Source of the DNA: an uncultured Collinsella sp.
GTDB lineage: Bacteria; Actinomycetota; Coriobacteriia; Coriobacteriales; Coriobacteriaceae
DNA: 59,557 bases
Assembly (NCBI GenBank): GCA_958348225.1
Contig: CATVYG010000011.1
Location: 1 to 59,557 of the forward strand
Reading direction: 5' to 3'
This document shows positions 40,718 through 47,895 of the stretch, one piece after another (the stretch's first letter is position 1; each line of letters starts with the position of its first letter). The notes beneath the pieces are model-generated. The model searched no databases and was not told where the DNA came from. It saw only the letters and a list, made by a program, of their open reading frames with translations. The translations under genes and the position numbers were made by a program.

Positions 40718-41971
40718 ATGGCGCAGGAACACGATCTGTTTGATGATATTATCGAGATCAGCAAGGGTTTCGACTTTCTTAAAAACCCGCTTGGCGGTGT
40801 GACCGATGCACTCGATCCATCGGCGCCGCAGTGGAATCCTGCCGACTATAAAGAGCGTCCGCGCGGCAACACCATTCCGTGCCTGACCTGCAAAAACGAA
40901 AAGAGCGGCTGCACCGCGTGCATGGACGTGTGCCCGGTCAACGCTATCGAGGTCGAGGAAGACGCCATCGAGATCCTCGACTCCTGTCGCAAGTGCGGCC
41001 TGTGCGCCGCTGCCTGTCCGACCGAGGCGATCATCTCGCCGCGCCTGGCGCCCAAAAACCTGTATGACGATATCGTCTCTGCTGCTACGAGCCACGAGAC
41101 CGCCTACGTCACCTGCACGCGCGCCCTCAAGCGCATGCCGCGTGAAAACGAGGTCGTCGTTGCCTGCGTGGGCGATATTACGGCCGAGACCTGGTTCTCG
41201 GTACTGGCCGACTATCCCAACGTGAGCGTTTACCTGCCGTTGGGCGTGTGCGATAAGTGCCGCAACACCGGTGGCGAGGACATTCTGGGCGAGGCCATTG
41301 CTACCGCCGAGGAGTGGGCGGGTACGGGCATGGGCCTGGAGGTCGACCCCAAGAGCCTCAAATGCCATAAGCGCCGCGAGTATGAGCGCAAGGAGTACAT
41401 GGAAAAGATTGCCCGCACGACGGGCCTGACGGTGACCAAGCTCAACCCGGCGACGGCGGCGCTGGCCTCAGTGACGCAAAAGCTCAAGGCCCATCGCCAT
41501 CAGATTACCCAGCTGGAGCGCACGCTCAACACCATGTGCGGCACCACGACGACTAAGCGTCGCCGTTCGCTCACGCACGGGCGGCAGCTGGTGCTCTCGA
41601 CGCTGCAAAACCACCCCGAGCTTGCCCAGAACATGCAGGTGAGCACGCCGGAGTGCGATTTTGACAAGTGCACGTCGTGCGGCGAGTGCGTCAATGTATG
41701 CCCCACGTTCGCCTGCGATTTGGTGGGAAGCGGCCGCTTTGCGTTGGAGTCGACGTATTGCTTGGGCTGCGGTGCCTGCGTCAAGGTGTGCCCCGAGCAT
41801 GCGCTCAAACTTGTTGAACACGATGCGTCCAACTTGGTCGTCGTCGATCCCGAAGCCGAGGAAAAGGCCGCCCAGAAGGCCAAGGCCCACGAAGAGGCCC
41901 AGAAGGCCAAGGCCGAGGCAAAGGCCAAGCTTGACAAGATGCTCGATCAGGTGGAGAAGCTCGCGGACTAG
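40718..41971 (+). CDS. Four-cluster ferredoxin-like Fe-S protein
   Basis: 417 residues from the ATG at 40718 (GGGAGGGG upstream). Two ferredoxin-type modules frame the protein. Near the N-terminus are CLTCKNEKSGCTACMDVCP and CRKCGLCAAACP. Near residues 310-370 are CTSCGECVNVCP and CLGCGACVKVCP. The intervening 180 residues contain a TCxxC-like CDKCRN and a helical part. The last 45 residues are a Lys/Ala/Glu coiled coil. It is cytoplasmic, likely an electron-transfer protein; partner unknown. It stands beside dehydrogenases, so a redox link is possible but not shown. Confidence 0.82.
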   Translation: MAQEHDLFDDIIEISKGFDFLKNPLGGVTDALDPSAPQWNPADYKERPRGNTIPCLTCKNEKSGCTACMDVCPVNAIEVEEDAIEILDSCRKCGLCAAACPTEAIISPRLAPKNLYDDIVSAATSHETAYVTCTRALKRMPRENEVVVACVGDITAETWFSVLADYPNVSVYLPLGVCDKCRNTGGEDILGEAIATAEEWAGTGMGLEVDPKSLKCHKRREYERKEYMEKIARTTGLTVTKLNPATAALASVTQKLKAHRHQITQLERTLNTMCGTTTTKRRRSLTHGRQLVLSTLQNHPELAQNMQVSTPECDFDKCTSCGECVNVCPTFACDLVGSGRFALESTYCLGCGACVKVCPEHALKLVEHDASNLVVVDPEAEEKAAQKAKAHEEAQKAKAEAKAKLDKMLDQVEKLAD

Positions 41972-42085
41972 TCAGCGAGCTCTATCTCTGCTTCATTTGC
42001 GTCGCCGCGGTGTCCGGATTCGCCCGGATGCTGCGGCGGCGCTATACTTATACGGTTTGAAGTACCTGTACCAAAAGGAGCTGTC

Positions 42086-43162
42086 GTGTCCCTTTCCATC
42101 GGTATCGTGGGCCTGCCCAACGTGGGCAAGTCGACGCTGTTCACCGCGCTTACCAAAAAGACCGGCCTTGCCGCCAACTACCCGTTTGCCACGATCGACC
42201 CCAACGTGGGTATCGTCGATGTGCCCGATAGCCGCTTGCAAAAGCTTGCCGACATCGTTAACCCGGGCCGCATTGTGCCGGCGACGGTCGAGTTTGTCGA
42301 CATCGCTGGCCTGGTGAAGGGCGCCAACGAGGGCGAGGGCCTGGGCAACCAGTTCTTGGCAAACATCCGCGAGACCGATGCCATCTGCGAGGTCGTGCGT
42401 TACTTTAAGGACCCCAACGTCATGCGTGAGGTGGGCCGCACGGGCGAGTTCGTCGATCCTGCCGGCGATGCCGACACCATCATGACCGAGCTCATCCTGG
42501 CCGATATGGGAACGCTCGAGAAACAGCTGCCCAAGCTCGAGAAGGAGGCCAAGCGCGACAAGGAGCTCATGCCCAAGTTCGAGGTCGCTAAGCGCCTGCT
42601 TGCCTGGCTCAACGAGGGCAAGCGCGCCGCATCCATGGAGATGACCGACGAGGAGCGCGCTGCCGCCAAGGGCCTGTTCCTGCTCACTATGAAGCCCATC
42701 CTGTATGTGGCCAACGTGGACGAGGATATGCTCAACGACGATCTGGCGCCCATCGATGGTGTTAAGCCGCTGCCCATCTGCGCCAAGATCGAGGCCGAGC
42801 TTTCCGAGCTCGATCCCGAGGACGCTGCCGACTACCTGGAGAGCCTGGGCCTGGAGCAGCCCGGTCTGGACGTGCTCGCGCAGGCCGCCTACAAGCTGCT
42901 TGGCCTGCAGTCGTTCTTTACGGCCGGCGAGATGGAGGTCAAGGCCTGGACGGTGCGTCAGGGCGCGACCGCCCCGCAGGCCGCCGGTGTCATCCACACC
43001 GACTTTGAGCGCGGCTTTATTAAGGCCGAGGTCATTGGCTACGACGACTACATCGAGCTCGGCGGCGAGCAGGGTGCCAAGGCCGCCGGCAAGCTGCGTA
43101 TTGAGGGCAAGGACTATGTCATGGCCGATGGCGACGTCGTGCACTTCCGCTTTAACGTGTAA
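42086..43162 (+). CDS. ychF: Redox-regulated ATPase YchF
   Basis: 358 residues from GTG at 42086, with AAAAGGAG upstream. P-loop GLPNVGKSTLFTAL, switch VDIAGLVKGANEGEGLGNQFL, a helical coiled region, and a C-terminal TGS domain (FTAGEMEVKAWTVRQGATAPQAAG). YchF/OLA1 is a universal P-loop protein that prefers ATP, binds ribosomes and limits the oxidative-stress response. Length and motifs are complete. Confidence 0.96.
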   Translation: MSLSIGIVGLPNVGKSTLFTALTKKTGLAANYPFATIDPNVGIVDVPDSRLQKLADIVNPGRIVPATVEFVDIAGLVKGANEGEGLGNQFLANIRETDAICEVVRYFKDPNVMREVGRTGEFVDPAGDADTIMTELILADMGTLEKQLPKLEKEAKRDKELMPKFEVAKRLLAWLNEGKRAASMEMTDEERAAAKGLFLLTMKPILYVANVDEDMLNDDLAPIDGVKPLPICAKIEAELSELDPEDAADYLESLGLEQPGLDVLAQAAYKLLGLQSFFTAGEMEVKAWTVRQGATAPQAAGVIHTDFERGFIKAEVIGYDDYIELGGEQGAKAAGKLRIEGKDYVMADGDVVHFRFNV

Positions 43163-43173
43163 GGACGACGCAT

Positions 43174-43557
43174 ATGTTTAAATATGGCAAAAAAGCTGGC
43201 TACATGGGTATTGCGCTGCTCGTGCTTGCGGTGATTCCGCTGGTGGTCGCAGCGTGTGTTATCCCCAACATTGGCCCCGAGGTGGCAACGAAGTTTAACG
43301 CCGCCGGCGAGGTGACGCGCTGGGGTAAGAGCTACGAGCTGCTGGCACTGCCGGTACTCAATCTGCTGCTGAGCGTGGCGACGTACTTTACGGCGGGACG
43401 CCAAGCCAAGAACAATGACGACTCCGCCGCCATGGCGCGCATCGTGTGCGAGCGCTACCTGCGCAACGGTTGCATTACGGGTGTGTTCCTCAACGTGATC
43501 AACGTTTACTTTATGTACTCGGCGATTACCGGAACGGGCTTTGGCTTTGGTTTCTAG
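43174..43557 (+). CDS. DUF1648-like membrane protein
   Basis: 127 residues. Three membrane helices are likely: residues 11-30, 56-71 and 100-118. Between the first two is the short DUF1648-type loop KFNAAGEVTRWGKSYELLALP. The family includes SdpI-like membrane proteins and sensor subdomains; function here is unknown. It begins 11 bp after the ychF stop and is probably in the same transcript. Confidence 0.7.
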   Translation: MFKYGKKAGYMGIALLVLAVIPLVVAACVIPNIGPEVATKFNAAGEVTRWGKSYELLALPVLNLLLSVATYFTAGRQAKNNDDSAAMARIVCERYLRNGCITGVFLNVINVYFMYSAITGTGFGFGF

Positions 43558-43566
43558 CTTGTCCTT

Positions 43567-43956
43567 TTAGGCAACGAGCCTGCACGCATATTCGATGGCT
43601 GCTGCGAGGCCGCCGCTCGATCGTGGTTGAAAGACTGCATCGGCGGCGGCCTCGTTTTCGTATCCGGCGCCGCGAAGGGCGAGTGCTATGCCGGCTTCTA
43701 AAAGGAGCGGCAGGCCGCGTTGGCTGGTTGCGATTACGGCAGCCTGATTGAGCGAGCAGCCGTGCGTTTGGCATCGGATGGCAAGTTCACCTCGCGCCGG
43801 GCAAGGGACCAGAACGGCGGCGACGCGACTTGATAGCAATGCAAATGCTGTGCGCTCATCGGGCGAAAGGCATTCAGCTTCAACGACGACGAGCTTGGGC
43901 GGCGCGCTGTTTGTGCGAAGCGTGGCTCGGTACATGCGGACCGAAGAACCCGACAT
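43567..43956 (-). CDS. Hypothetical protein divergent from HTH regulator
   Basis: 129 residues, no family recognised. It has short Ala/Leu-rich helices, a basic N-terminus and no membrane helix; cysteines are scattered. AGGAG lies 6 nt before the ATG. It diverges from the XRE-type gene at 44033 across a 76-bp gap that contains a palindromic operator, so the two are probably coregulated. A regulator-target pair or toxin-antitoxin arrangement is possible but not evident from domains. Confidence 0.6.
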   Translation of the reverse strand: MSGSSVRMYRATLRTNSAPPKLVVVEAECLSPDERTAFALLSSRVAAVLVPCPARGELAIRCQTHGCSLNQAAVIATSQRGLPLLLEAGIALALRGAGYENEAAADAVFQPRSSGGLAAAIEYACRLVA

Positions 43957-43979
43957 AGAAAACTCCTGTGTATTCGGGA

Positions 43980-44003
43980 AAACGTAAACTATATTTTACG
44001 TTT
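43980..44003. promoter_or_regulatory. Operator-like palindrome AAACGTAAA-6-TTTACGTTT
   Basis: Exact 9-bp inverted repeat with a 6-nt CTATAT spacer between divergent genes. The centre also reads as an AT-rich -10. It is the likely binding site of the adjacent HTH protein. Confidence 0.6.
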
Positions 44004-44032
44004 ATGTTCGGCTCCATTTCAAACTCGGCTGC

Positions 44033-44251
44033 ATGGACGAACGTGCGAAACAGATTCTTGGCAGGCGGGTCGAAGAGACACGCAGGGACCTTGGTATCTC
44101 CAAGGTTGATTTTTGTGTGGCGACAGGAATCAGCCGACCCTACCTCGACCGAATCGAAGATGGGACGGCAAATTTCACGCTCAAGGTTCTATTTAAGATC
44201 GCGCCCGCACTCGGCATGACGGTGTCAGAGCTTCTCGAGGGTATCGAATAG
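44033..44251 (+). CDS. XRE-family helix-turn-helix regulator
   Basis: 72 residues, a single HTH domain. The recognition part reads SKVDFCVATGISRPYLDRIE, with the XRE ending NFTLKVLFKIAPALGMTVSELL. It is too short to hold another domain. It lies divergent from the 129-residue gene with a perfect palindrome between them, so it probably represses both promoters. Confidence 0.85.
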   Translation: MDERAKQILGRRVEETRRDLGISKVDFCVATGISRPYLDRIEDGTANFTLKVLFKIAPALGMTVSELLEGIE

Positions 44252-44273
44252 GGGATACCCGTCGACAACTGAA

Positions 44274-45287
44274 TTACGCCATCGGGATGCGGTCGTGGTT
44301 GACTTGGCTGTAGAACAGGCGCTGGATCTCGGCGGCATCGCGTGACTGGCCGAGTGCCCACATGGTCTTGGCCACGAGCGTTTCGGTGGTCATGTCGTCG
44401 CCGCGCAGAATGCCCGGATGATCGGCGTAAGCACGGCCGACCTCATAAACGCCCAGATCGAGGCCCTCTTCGGGGACCTGCGTGGTCATAACGACGGTGC
44501 GACCCGAATCGACCCAGCGGAAAACTGCCTCTTGGAACGACTCGCCGGACTCGCCAAACTCGGGAATACCGCCAATGCCAAAGGTCTCAAGAATTACAGC
44601 ATCGTAGCTATCGGCTAGGGCGTCCAGGATACCCGGGTTCACGCCGGGCGTCAGCTTAAGGACAAACACGCGCGGGTCGATACTGTCGTAGAAACGCACC
44701 GGGTTTTCGCCTTGATGCGTGCCGTGGAGCCCGTTGCGCACGATGCGGTCGTTGCGGATGTAGGCAATGGGTGGATAGTTGACGCTAATGAACGCGTTAA
44801 AGCTCATGGTGCGCTGCTTGCGGGCGCGCGTGCCGGCAATGGCGACGCCGCCAAACACAATCGACACATCGTGCGAATGCTCGTCGAGCGCATAGAGCAG
44901 GCTCTGATACAGATTGAGTTTGGCGTCAGTAAAGGGGTTGCCCATGGGCTTTTGCGAGCCGGTGAGCACGATGGGCTTGGGGCTGTCCTGAATCAGGTAG
45001 GAAAGCGCTGCCGCGGTGTAGCTCATGGTGTCGGTGCCGTGCAGAACCACAAAGCCGTCGTGGTCGGCATAGCCCTTGACGATGACGTCGCGGATACGCA
45101 TCCAGTCGCTCGGGCGCATGTTGGTGCTGTCGATGTTCATGGGCTGCACGACGTCGAGCTCGCAGAGCCCCGAGATCTCGGGGACACTCTGGGCGAGCTC
45201 CTCACCGGTCAGGGCGGGGGAGAGGCCGTTGCCGTCCTCGGTCGATGCGATGGTGCCGCCCGTGGCGATGAGAAGGATGCGCTTCAT
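44274..45287 (-). CDS. ansA: Type I (cytoplasmic) L-asparaginase
   Basis: 337 residues from ATG at 45287. The catalytic threonine Thr12 is in IATGGTIAS, and the second active-site loop is VVLHGTDTMSYTAAAL. There is no signal peptide, consistent with the type I enzyme. It hydrolyses asparagine to aspartate and ammonia. An upstream ORF extension is rejected because it lacks conserved sequence. It is divergent from guaA, with a palindrome in the gap. Confidence 0.93.
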   Translation of the reverse strand: MKRILLIATGGTIASTEDGNGLSPALTGEELAQSVPEISGLCELDVVQPMNIDSTNMRPSDWMRIRDVIVKGYADHDGFVVLHGTDTMSYTAAALSYLIQDSPKPIVLTGSQKPMGNPFTDAKLNLYQSLLYALDEHSHDVSIVFGGVAIAGTRARKQRTMSFNAFISVNYPPIAYIRNDRIVRNGLHGTHQGENPVRFYDSIDPRVFVLKLTPGVNPGILDALADSYDAVILETFGIGGIPEFGESGESFQEAVFRWVDSGRTVVMTTQVPEEGLDLGVYEVGRAYADHPGILRGDDMTTETLVAKTMWALGQSRDAAEIQRLFYSQVNHDRIPMA

Positions 45288-45361
45288 GCTGGTATTCCTA
45301 TCGTATTTGCCGCCGCAGAGGCGGAGTCGTTCGGCAGTATTGTGGCACAGGGCGTCCAATG

Positions 45362-45394
45362 TTCAAACGTATTACATCATCTGTAACGTTTGAA
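45362..45394. promoter_or_regulatory. Palindrome between ansA and guaA
   Basis: TTCAAACGT at 45362-45370 pairs with ACGTTTGAA at 45386-45394, with inner TAC/GTA. It lies about 75 bp upstream of ansA and 160 bp upstream of guaA, and is a candidate operator for either gene. Confidence 0.45.
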
Positions 45395-45554
45395 AACACT
45401 TCAATTGCCGTCAAATAGGGGCCCAGGTCGTGCGTTTGCCGTGCGCTGATGGCTGCGAGGGGCGAGAAACCCCATATAACGTGTACACTATGGAGGTTAT
45501 TTTCGTTCATTCACGCGGGTGGGCACCGGCTCCCCGCCAACAAGAGGGGGAACC

Positions 45555-47153
45555 ATGGATCAAAAGGCTTCCGCAAAGGTCCTCGTACTCGACTTTGGTG
45601 CGCAGTACGGTCAGCTCATTGCCCGTCGCGTCCGCGACCTCAACGTGTATTCCGAGATCGTCCCCTGCGACATCTCGGCCGACGAGATTCGCGAGATGAA
45701 CGCCTCTGCGCTCATCCTTTCCGGCGGCCCGGCTTCCGTGTATGCCGAGGACGCTCCGTCTATCGATCCCGCCATCTTTGACCTGGGCCTTCCCGTCCTG
45801 GGCTTTTGCTACGGCCATCAGATCACGGCCGTGACGCTCGGCGGCAAGGTCGGCCACTCCGAGGTGGGCGAGTACGGCCGCGCCACCATCACGCGCACGG
45901 CCGGCGCCAAGCTCTTTAACTCCACGCCTATGGAGCAGACCGTGTGGATGAGCCACCGCGACGCCGTTTCCGAGGTGCCCGAGGGCTTTACCGTTACCGC
46001 CAGCACCGACGTGTGCCCGGTTGCTGCCATGGAGTGCGTCGAGCGCAAGATCTTCACCACGCAGTTCCACCCCGAGGTCAAGCACTCCGAGTACGGTCAG
46101 CAGCTGCTGAGCAACTTCCTGTTTGAGATCTGCGGCCTGGAGCCCAACTGGAGCATGGACAACCTGGTCGAGACCATGACGGCCGAGTTCCGCGAGAAGG
46201 TCGGCGACGACCGCGTGATTCTGGCCCTGTCCGGTGGCGTCGACTCCTCCGTCGTGGCTGCGCTTGGCGCTCGCGCCGTGGGCAAGCAGATGACCTGCGT
46301 GTTCATCAACCACGGCCTGCTGCGCAAGGGCGAGCCCGAGCAGGTGGAGGAGGTCTTCACCAAGCAGTTTGACGTCGACTTTATCCACGTCCACGCCGAG
46401 GACCGTTATGCCGAGCTTCTGGCCGGCGTGACCGAGCCCGAGGAGAAGCGCCGCATCATCGGTACGCAGTTCTGGAAAGAGTTCTTCGCGGTTGCTCAGC
46501 AGCTCGAGACCGATGGCAAGCCGGTCAAGTACCTGGCTCAGGGCACCATCTACCCCGACATCATCGAGTCCGGCGCTCGCAAGACGGGCGGCAAGACGGC
46601 CACCATCAAGAGCCATCACAACCTGATCCCGTTCCCCGAGGGCGTGCACTTCGACCTCATCGAGCCGCTCGATCACTTCTTTAAGGACGAGGTCCGCGCG
46701 CTTGGCCTGGCGCTGGGCCTGCCGGGTCACATCGTGTTCCGTCAGCCTTTCCCGGGCCCGGGTCTGGCCATCCGCATCATCGGTGCGGTCGATAAGGAGA
46801 AGCTCGAGATCCTCAAGAACGCTGACGCTATCGTGCGCGAGGAGCTCGACGCCTACAACCAGCGTCTGTTTGAGCAGACTGGCGAGCGCAACTCCGAGCA
46901 CAGCTGCTGGCAGTATTTCGCGGTCCTGCCCGACATCAAGTCCGTCGGTGTTATGGGCGACGAGCGCACCTATCAGCGCCCGATCATCCTGCGTGCCGTC
47001 GAGTCCAGCGATGCCATGACCGCCGACTGGGCCAAGCTGCCCTACGACGTGCTGGCCCGCATTTCCGGCCGCATCGTGGCCGAGGTTCCCGGCGCCAACC
47101 GCGTGTGCTACGACATCACGTCCAAGCCGCCCGCGACCATCGAGTGGGAGTAA
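45555..47153 (+). CDS. guaA: GMP synthase (glutamine-hydrolysing)
   Basis: 532 residues, full length. The class I glutaminase domain has GFCYGHQITA with the nucleophile Cys and the FHPE His-Glu pair. The ATP pyrophosphatase domain has the P-loop LSGGVDSSVVAALG. The C-terminal dimerisation domain ends in KPPATIEWE, the usual GuaA terminus. It converts XMP to GMP. The start at 45555 has GGGGGAA upstream. A terminator follows at 47172. Confidence 0.97.
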   Translation: MDQKASAKVLVLDFGAQYGQLIARRVRDLNVYSEIVPCDISADEIREMNASALILSGGPASVYAEDAPSIDPAIFDLGLPVLGFCYGHQITAVTLGGKVGHSEVGEYGRATITRTAGAKLFNSTPMEQTVWMSHRDAVSEVPEGFTVTASTDVCPVAAMECVERKIFTTQFHPEVKHSEYGQQLLSNFLFEICGLEPNWSMDNLVETMTAEFREKVGDDRVILALSGGVDSSVVAALGARAVGKQMTCVFINHGLLRKGEPEQVEEVFTKQFDVDFIHVHAEDRYAELLAGVTEPEEKRRIIGTQFWKEFFAVAQQLETDGKPVKYLAQGTIYPDIIESGARKTGGKTATIKSHHNLIPFPEGVHFDLIEPLDHFFKDEVRALGLALGLPGHIVFRQPFPGPGLAIRIIGAVDKEKLEILKNADAIVREELDAYNQRLFEQTGERNSEHSCWQYFAVLPDIKSVGVMGDERTYQRPIILRAVESSDAMTADWAKLPYDVLARISGRIVAEVPGANRVCYDITSKPPATIEWE

Positions 47154-47171
47154 ACGATATTCGTTGATTTC

Positions 47172-47212
47172 AAGCCTCTGACCTGCGAAAACAGGTCGGG
47201 GGCTTCTTATTT
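47172..47212 (+). terminator. guaA terminator
   Basis: AAGCCTCTGACCTG/CAGGTCGGGGGCTT hairpin followed by CTTATTTT. Confidence 0.8.
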
Positions 47213-47248
47213 TGCAACCTCTGTGCAACCTTTGCGGTTTCGCGCCCC

Positions 47249-47275
47249 GTGAACAGGGGACGTAGCACTGTTCAC
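47249..47275. repeat. 27-bp palindrome with GTGAACA ends
   Basis: GTGAACA...TGTTCAC arms around GGGGACGTAGCAC. It shares the GGGGAC core with other intergenic palindromes of this window. The gap 47154-47895 otherwise holds only a doubtful minus-strand ORF at 47411-47578. Confidence 0.55.
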
Positions 47276-47410
47276 GTCTGGGCCCATATCCGCACCGATC
47301 ATTGCCCGCGCTGCTTCTGCTTGCGCTTCAGCTTCCGCTGCTCGAGGCACGTCGCCCGGTGTTCCTCGCCAGAGGAGAGCTGGCCGTTCCTTGCGAAACC
47401 GCGAGGCCAC

Positions 47411-47578
47411 CTATATCCGCTTGCTGCGGGCTTGCTTGAACCAGTTCCTTTTGAAAGAGCCTATACCTCCGAAGAACTTGTTGTACGTCTCACCGTCCTC
47501 CTTGGCCTCGTACTTGACCAAGGCAAGTTCGATAGTACAGAGGTAATCCGCCACTTGCTCGAGGCGGTAGTCGGTCAT
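47411..47578 (-). CDS. Doubtful short ORF, possible remnant
   Basis: 55 residues from ATG at 47578. The peptide is charged and helical, with a basic C-terminus (SFKRNWFKQARSKRI). The open frame continues upstream to about 47881, so this may be the 3' part of an older gene. No family recognised, no good ribosome-binding site. It lies in accessory-looking DNA between guaA and the sugar locus. It could equally be random. Confidence 0.25.
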   Translation of the reverse strand: MTDYRLEQVADYLCTIELALVKYEAKEDGETYNKFFGGIGSFKRNWFKQARSKRI

Positions 47579-47869
47579 CGAGGTCTTGCGGCGTCGGACG
47601 ACCCCTTTTGAGAGGACCTTGCCCACCGAGTCGTCTCGCCCGCGGAACAGAAGGAGCGCATCCTCGCGACCTTCGGCGACCTGTGCTGCGAGATGGAGGG
47701 CTGCACCATCGTGCAGGGCCCTTTCCAAAGCGAAGTGTCGAGCCGAAGTGTTGAGCGTCGGCCCTGAATGTTCAATGGCCGTTGTTTTCTGCCCCTCAAG
47801 TGGTGAACTTCTCCTCGGGGCTGTTGATTCCCCCACGCGCCCCCTTCCGTTCTCTGTGTTCCCCTTATA

Positions 47870-47885
47870 CTCCTTGTACAAGGAG
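47870..47885 (+). promoter_or_regulatory. Palindrome overlapping the levR-like ribosome-binding site
   Basis: CTCCTTGTACAAGGAG is a perfect 16-bp palindrome whose right half is the AAGGAG ribosome-binding site of the regulator starting at 47896. TATACT lies just upstream. It could be a protein operator or could form a hairpin masking the site. Confidence 0.45.
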
Positions 47886-47895
47886 GTAAGAAGTC

